The notes under the pieces are model-generated. The model was not told the DNA's origin and ran no database searches. It saw nothing but the letters and a program-made list of their open reading frames with translations. Of a DNA stretch of 48,109 nt, positions 43,702 through 48,109 are shown piece after piece (position 1 is the stretch's first letter; each line of letters starts with the position of its first letter). Location of the stretch: contig JAAUQT010000014.1 of NCBI GenBank assembly GCA_012033495.1, positions 1 through 48,109 on the forward strand, in the 5' to 3' direction. Source of the DNA: Cyanobacteria bacterium RM1_2_2 (GTDB taxonomy: Bacteria > Cyanobacteriota > Cyanobacteriia > Elainellales > Elainellaceae). Position numbers and translations under genes: made by a program.

Positions 43702-44328
43702 GGAACTTTAGAACCTAATCCACAGTGGTTAATTGAGTCGTTAACTGGGTCAAACTTGACTCCCAAAGATCATATCATCGCCAGGTAACAATACTTAGTA
43801 AAGTTGAGATCAAAAAATTGATCTTGATTTATTTTGCTGTTGGAGAAGATACAGACTTGGTTGGTACTCTGTGGGGAGAGGAGTCCGAGCCTTGGGGGTT
43901 TCCCCCAAACCCCCAGCGGGGGAGACGACGCCTCCCCCACACCCCCTTCGTATTTGCCTGTCTGTAAGACGGAAGGTTCCGCTTCGCCTCGTGGGTTGGG
44001 ATCAGTCTGTAGAGGTTAGCCTGTAGAGATTAGCCTGAATGCTAGCAACCCTGATTGAACCAGGTGTCTCACAAGGCGAAGCAAACTCCTTCACTCATCC
44101 ACTATCCAGTGTGGAGGGGTTGTAGGGGACGCACCCGTCCCCTGCTGGGGGCTTTGGGGGCAACGCCCCCAAGATCTTTCTCTCCCTCCAAATTCCAAAA
44201 AAGCCAAGAAGCCTGCATAACCATAACCACCCAATAAAACCCAATAAAACCCAATAAACTGCCCTCAGTTGCCGATCCAGTAGGTCGCGCTTATCCTGTG
44301 GAATAACTCCTCTAAGATTTCCCTACCT
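43702..44328. other. spacer with G/C-rich palindromes and a short tandem repeat upstream of the NACHT gene
   Basis: 627 bases with no supported gene. Hairpins: GGGGGTTTCCCCCAAACCCCC (43894-43914), GGGGGAG/CTCCCCC (43918-43938), GGGGACG/CGTCCCC (near 44125-44142) and TTGGGGGCAACGCCCCCAA (44154-44172). A 10-mer AACCCAATAA is repeated three times at about 44228-44258. The atp promoter should lie near 43702-43830. Confidence 0.7.
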
Positions 44329-46409
44329 ATGACTGGCTTTGAACCGCTGATCGGCATCGGGACGGCTGCCCTGACTGCGCTGGTGACTGAAATCGTCAAA
44401 ACCAAAGGCGGCAAGCTGCTTGATCAGCTTGATCGGGATATTCTTAACCCGAAGCTAAAAGCCGCCGTTCACCAGTATGTGCATGAGTATAAGGAGCGCC
44501 ACGGCAAGCTAAAAGTCGCCTGTGTCCGCATGGATAACCCGCTGAAACTGGAGGAGCTTTACACGGCGGTTAAGGTGTTAGATCGCTCGGAGTTGCGTTA
44601 CTTCGAGTCCACGGATACGCTGCAAGATTGGTTTCGGCAGAACGGCAGGCTTGGCGCAAATCGGGAAGACAAACAGTCGGGGCTGACCGTGGCGAACCGC
44701 GAGCAATACTTGATGGTGTTGGGCGGGCCGGGCGTCGGCAAGTCAACTTTTTTGCGGAAAGTCGGGCTAGAAGCACTGAAAGGCAAGCAAACAGATCAGC
44801 AAGACCGCTTTCACCATGCCTGCATTCCGGTGTTTCTGGCCTTGCAAAGATTTAACTCTAAAGAAATCAAAATCGAGCAAGTGATCGCCCGTGAGTTTGA
44901 GGTGTGCGGCTTTCCAGATGCGGCGGACTTTGCTCAGGCGGCGTTGGAGGGCGGCAAATTGCTAATTCTGCTGGATGGCTTGGACGAAGTGCCGCTGGAA
45001 CATTTGGATCACGCGATTACCCAAATTCAGGATCTGGTCGATCGGTACAGCCAGAATCGGTTTATTGCCTCCTGTCGCGTAGCGGCTTACAAAGGCGGCT
45101 TTCCGCGCTTCAAAGATGTGGCGATGGCGGCGTTTGAGGATGAGCAAATTGAGCAGTTTATTCGTAACTGGTTTCGGTCGCCCCAAGATCAGGAAACCAA
45201 TACCGCCGATCAGTGCTGGGAGTTGCTGAAACGCCCGGAATATGCCGCCGCGAAAGATCTGGCTCAAACGCCGCTGTTGCTAACCCTGCTCTGTGCTGTG
45301 TATGACGAAGGGCTAGATTTTCCGAAAAATCGGGCGGCGCTGTATGGCGAGGCGCTGGATGTGCTGCTGCGAAAGTGGGCATCGGAGAAGCGGATTCAGC
45401 ATAACCCGATCTATCAGGAATTGAGTTTGGAGCTAGAACGCGCCCTGCTGTCGGACATTGCCTTCGAGAGTTTTGTAGAAGACCAGCTTTTTTTCAACAA
45501 ACGCAGCGTTACCGATCAAATTCGCACCTTTTTGGTCAGCAATCTGAACGCACCCAAACATCTCGACAGCGAAAAAGTGCTGGAGGCGATCGAAGTGCAG
45601 CAGGGCATTTTGGTGGAACGCGCCAGAGATGCCTACTCGTTTTCGCACCTGACGTTTCAGGAATATTTGACGGCGCAATACATTGTCGATAATCAGCAGA
45701 TCGAATGGCTCGTCACCAATCATTTAACCGATGAGCGCTGGAAAGAAGTCTTTTTGCTGGTTGCCGGACTGATGCCGGGACGAAAAGGCGCAGATCAGTT
45801 GTTGATCCTGATGGAAAAGCAAACTCAGCGCTTGCTTGAAAATCCGATTGCCGCGCGACGCATCATCCGTCTACTGAAATGGGCAGAACAAGCAACTGAG
45901 GGATCGGAAGGCAATTACAAACCTGCGGCTAAACGGGCAGCAGCGGTTTATTTTACCCTCAACCTCGACTGCAACCTCGACTACAATCTCGACTACAACC
46001 TCGAATCCGCCTTTACCCTTGACTGGGCCCTTGACCGCGCCCTCAACTATGCCCTCGACTTCGCCCCCGTTGACTGGGACTTCGACCGCGCCCTCGCCCA
46101 TTTTTGTCAGCAAACAAAAGTTTTCACTCGATCGATTTCGAGCAAGCCATTTTTAAACTCGAAGCACTTACGCCGCCTGACGTTAACCAACCTGTTGAAG
46201 TTCGACAAGCTTTTGCTGAGCAGATTCGGAAGTTTTGGTTCGAGACACTGCAACTCAATCCAGAACTTGCTGAGTTGTCCAAAGAAGAGTCGCAGTTGCT
46301 AACAGACTACTTCAACGCCAATCAACTCATAGTGCGCTGTCAGGAGGCTGCGGTGCGGGTGTCGCCGGAAGTGTGGCAGGGGATTGAGGCGCGGATGTTG
46401 CGGGTATGA
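44329..46409 (+). CDS. NACHT-domain STAND NTPase, apparent -1 frameshift
   Basis: The frame as read is 657 aa ending at 46302. Shifting -1 at the A-run 46116-46119 gives TKSFHSIDFEQAIFKLEAL and continues to a typical C-terminus (NANQLIVRCQEAAVRVSPEVW) ending at 46409, about 693 aa in all. Walker A LGGPGVGKST (131-140), Walker B LLILLDGLDEV (211-221), and SFSHLTFQEYLTAQYIV mark a NACHT module with its winged-helix region. A tandem LDY/NLDY repeat (about 542-590) follows. The N-terminus has a hydrophobic stretch (LIGIGTAALTALVTEIV). NACHT proteins include antiphage bNACHT/Avs-like sensors; the target here is unknown. An assembly error at the A-run is quite possible. Confidence 0.88.
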
Positions 46410-46476
46410 ATCCCTTAGTCAAGGGTGAAACCCCTAGGCCCTGTCCCAACTAGCCCTTCAACTGCTAGCAGCGACA

Positions 46477-46508
46477 CAAAAAATCCGGGCAATCCAACGA
46501 TTACCCGG
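46477..46508 (-). terminator. Rho-independent terminator of fba
   Basis: On the minus strand CCGGGTAATC and GATTGCCCGG form a 10-bp stem (one G-T wobble) around a 4-base loop, followed by ATTTTTTG. It is about 80 bases after the aldolase stop codon. Confidence 0.9.
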
Positions 46509-46586
46509 AGTAGAGAACACTTCTAGAGTTTTTGCACATCCCAATGAGGTTTAGCCGCGATGAGGTTTAACCGCAACGATTGGCAA

Positions 46587-47666
46587 CTACACGCTCAGCG
46601 CTTTCTTTGCCACTTGAGCTAGCTCACCTTTCGCATACTTCGCAGCATACTCATCTAGCGAAATCTGCTTGATCTTGCTAGCGTTGCCTGCGGTGCCAAA
46701 CTGCTGGTAGCGGTCAGCACAGACTTGCTGCATATACTTGATCGAAGGCTTGAGGAAGTGGCGAGGGTCAAATTCCTTCGGATCTGCTGCCAACGCTTCC
46801 CGCACAGCAGCGGTGATGGCCAACCGGTTGTCGGTGTCAATGTTCACCTTACGCACACCGCTCTTGATGCCTTTCTGAATTTCTTCAACCGGCACACCGT
46901 AGGTTTCAGGAATTGCTCCGCCGTATTGGTTGATCAACGCCAGCAAATCTTCCGGCACAGAAGAAGAACCGTGCATGACCAAGTGGGTGTTGGGCAGACG
47001 CTCGTGGATTTCTTCGATGCGGCTGATCGCCAAAATTTCGCCCGTCGGCTTGCGGGTAAACTTATAAGCGCCGTGGCTGGTTCCGATTGCGACTGCCAGC
47101 GCGTCTACCTGAGTCCGCTCTACGAAGTCAACGGCTTCATCAGGATCAGTCAACAGCATGGAGTGGTCTAGCTCACCTTCAAAGCCATGACCGTCTTCTG
47201 CTTCACCTTTACCAGTTTCCAATGAACCTAAGCAGCCCAGTTCACCTTCCACCGAAGCGCCGATCGCATGAGCCACTTTGACCACTTCACTGGTGACAGC
47301 CACATTGTACTCGTAGCTAGCAGGAGTTTTGGCGTCGGCTTGAAGTGAGCCGTCCATCATGACGCTGGTGAAGCCATTTTTAATCGCGGAATAGCAAGTT
47401 GCAGGCTCATTGCCGTGATCCTGGTGCATCACGATGGGGATGTGGGGATAGGTTTCGACCGCAGCCAAAATCAGATGACGGAGGAAGTTTTCGCCAGCAT
47501 ACTTACGGGCACCGCGAGAAGCTTGCAGAATGACAGGGCTATCAGTTGCAACAGCCGCCTGCATGATCGCCTGGATTTGCTCCATGTTGTTGACGTTGAA
47601 AGCAGGGATGCCGTAGCCGTTCTCGGCTGCATGATCCAGCAGCAATCGCATTGGCACAAGCGCCAT
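46587..47666 (-). CDS. fba: class II fructose-bisphosphate aldolase
   Basis: 359 aa from the ATG at 47666, which follows TAGGAGGT; the frame extends upstream by 16 codons but that part lacks family sequence. Zinc and substrate motifs: [29 protein letters not shown] and [29 protein letters not shown] is near the N-terminus. It catalyses fructose-1,6-bisphosphate cleavage or formation in glycolysis and the Calvin cycle, and also condenses sedoheptulose bisphosphate in cyanobacteria. Cytosolic. Ends in a strong terminator; monocistronic. Confidence 0.96.
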   Translation of the reverse strand: MALVPMRLLLDHAAENGYGIPAFNVNNMEQIQAIMQAAVATDSPVILQASRGARKYAGENFLRHLILAAVETYPHIPIVMHQDHGNEPATCYSAIKNGFTSVMMDGSLQADAKTPASYEYNVAVTSEVVKVAHAIGASVEGELGCLGSLETGKGEAEDGHGFEGELDHSMLLTDPDEAVDFVERTQVDALAVAIGTSHGAYKFTRKPTGEILAISRIEEIHERLPNTHLVMHGSSSVPEDLLALINQYGGAIPETYGVPVEEIQKGIKSGVRKVNIDTDNRLAITAAVREALAADPKEFDPRHFLKPSIKYMQQVCADRYQQFGTAGNASKIKQISLDEYAAKYAKGELAQVAKKALSV

Positions 47667-48109
47667 AGGGAGACCTCCTAAGTTGGTGTGATCAGCTAGT
47701 TTTAAGACAAACAAATTCTAAAATTAATCTTAAGACACTTTCTTCACCGAAGTGAACGGTATCTGTCGATTTCAGGTCAAACCCAAAAGGTAAGCGCGGC
47801 GAGTACCGCCATCCTTCCAACTTGGAAAAACGCTAGTCAAAAGAATCTCGCTAGTTTGCCCGTCAAGAGTTTGCCCATAATCTTAAGTATAAATGCTCAA
47901 GTGCTCTTTTCAACAACTTGAAGGCAACGGATTGTAAAGGCGGGCCGGGGAACTTGAGCCATGCGCCGCTCAACATTAGCCTGAAGGACTTATTCACTGA
48001 GCAATCCTTGTTCAGGCAATACCGTGCTTCGACTGCGCTCAGCCCTCAGAGACAACATAGGTTCAGAGACAAAGTGGTCGACGCTACCAGACCCTCCAAG
48101 AGACGAAAA
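47667..48109. other. spacer upstream of the aldolase gene, to window end
   Basis: 443 bases in which I see no gene. The aldolase promoter should lie near 47700-47800 on the minus strand, but I cannot assign hexamers. CGCCGCTCAACATTAGCC (about 47969-47986) vaguely resembles the right arm of the attC-like repeats; too weak to call. Confidence 0.4.

Noticed and set aside
46104..46409. Independent 101-aa gene after the NACHT frame
   Set aside because: It begins inside the NACHT frame with TTG, lacks a ribosome site, and its sequence continues the NACHT C-terminal domain; read as a frameshifted end.
47940..48000. Fourth attC-like repeat near the window end
   Set aside because: Only the right-arm-like CGCTCAACATTAGCC is present, with no matching left arm.

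Overview
The window is 48 kb of a cyanobacterial chromosome, probably from a filamentous Leptolyngbya-like lineage (the lineage is inference). The cyanobacterial signature is clear. The ATP synthase operon has both b and b' subunits and runs I-a-c-b'-b-delta-alpha-gamma, with beta and epsilon absent. There is also a pilMNOQ cluster whose PilQ starts with an AMIN domain, a type IV pilin, an aerobic-type CobN, and carotenoid and Rieske oxygenases.

Layout. (1) 1-5.3 kb is an accessory block: a partial ORF, a small unknown protein, a PIN toxin-like gene, an antitoxin-like gene, and a tight three-gene operon of PP2C phosphatase, Ser/Thr kinase with an FHA-like tail, and Ser/Thr kinase with a cold-shock-like tail. 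Three related 86-89 bp attC-like palindromic repeats lie in this block, two of them in inverted orientation around the operon. (2) 5.3-8.5 kb, minus strand: Rieske oxygenase, DUF1400 protein and carotenoid cleavage oxygenase. (3) 8.9-13.4 kb, minus strand: DUF2267 protein and CobN. (4) 13.9-18.2 kb, plus strand: sugar transferase, DUF218 protein, methyltransferase and pilin with a strong terminator. (5) 18.3-23.6 kb: HigBA-type module, thioredoxin-like protein, PPC-like protein, PlsC-type acyltransferase, DUF2288 protein and a lipoprotein substrate-binding protein. (6) 24.4-30.1 kb: pilM-pilN-pilO-pilQ. (7) 31-33.9 kb: HU, CobD-type aminotransferase and a flavoprotein lacking its redox cysteines. 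(8) 33.9-37.1 kb, minus strand: TldD and a translationally coupled LSDAT (SLOG)-SLATT pair. (9) 37.5-43.7 kb, minus strand: ATP synthase operon, with alpha carrying an apparent one-base deletion near its 3' end. (10) 44.3-47.7 kb: a NACHT STAND NTPase with an apparent frameshift, then class II fructose-bisphosphate aldolase.

Three candidate conflict or signalling systems stand out. They are the phosphatase-kinase-kinase operon with its attC-like borders, the LSDAT-SLATT nucleotide-sensor/membrane-effector pair, and the NACHT protein. The spacers are rich in small repeats: three copies of a 125-157 bp MITE with TA ends, a GGGCAGGTTT-type palindromic family, heptad arrays between atpA and the gamma gene, and many short tandem duplications. 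No tRNA, rRNA, CRISPR array, integrase or transposase gene was seen.
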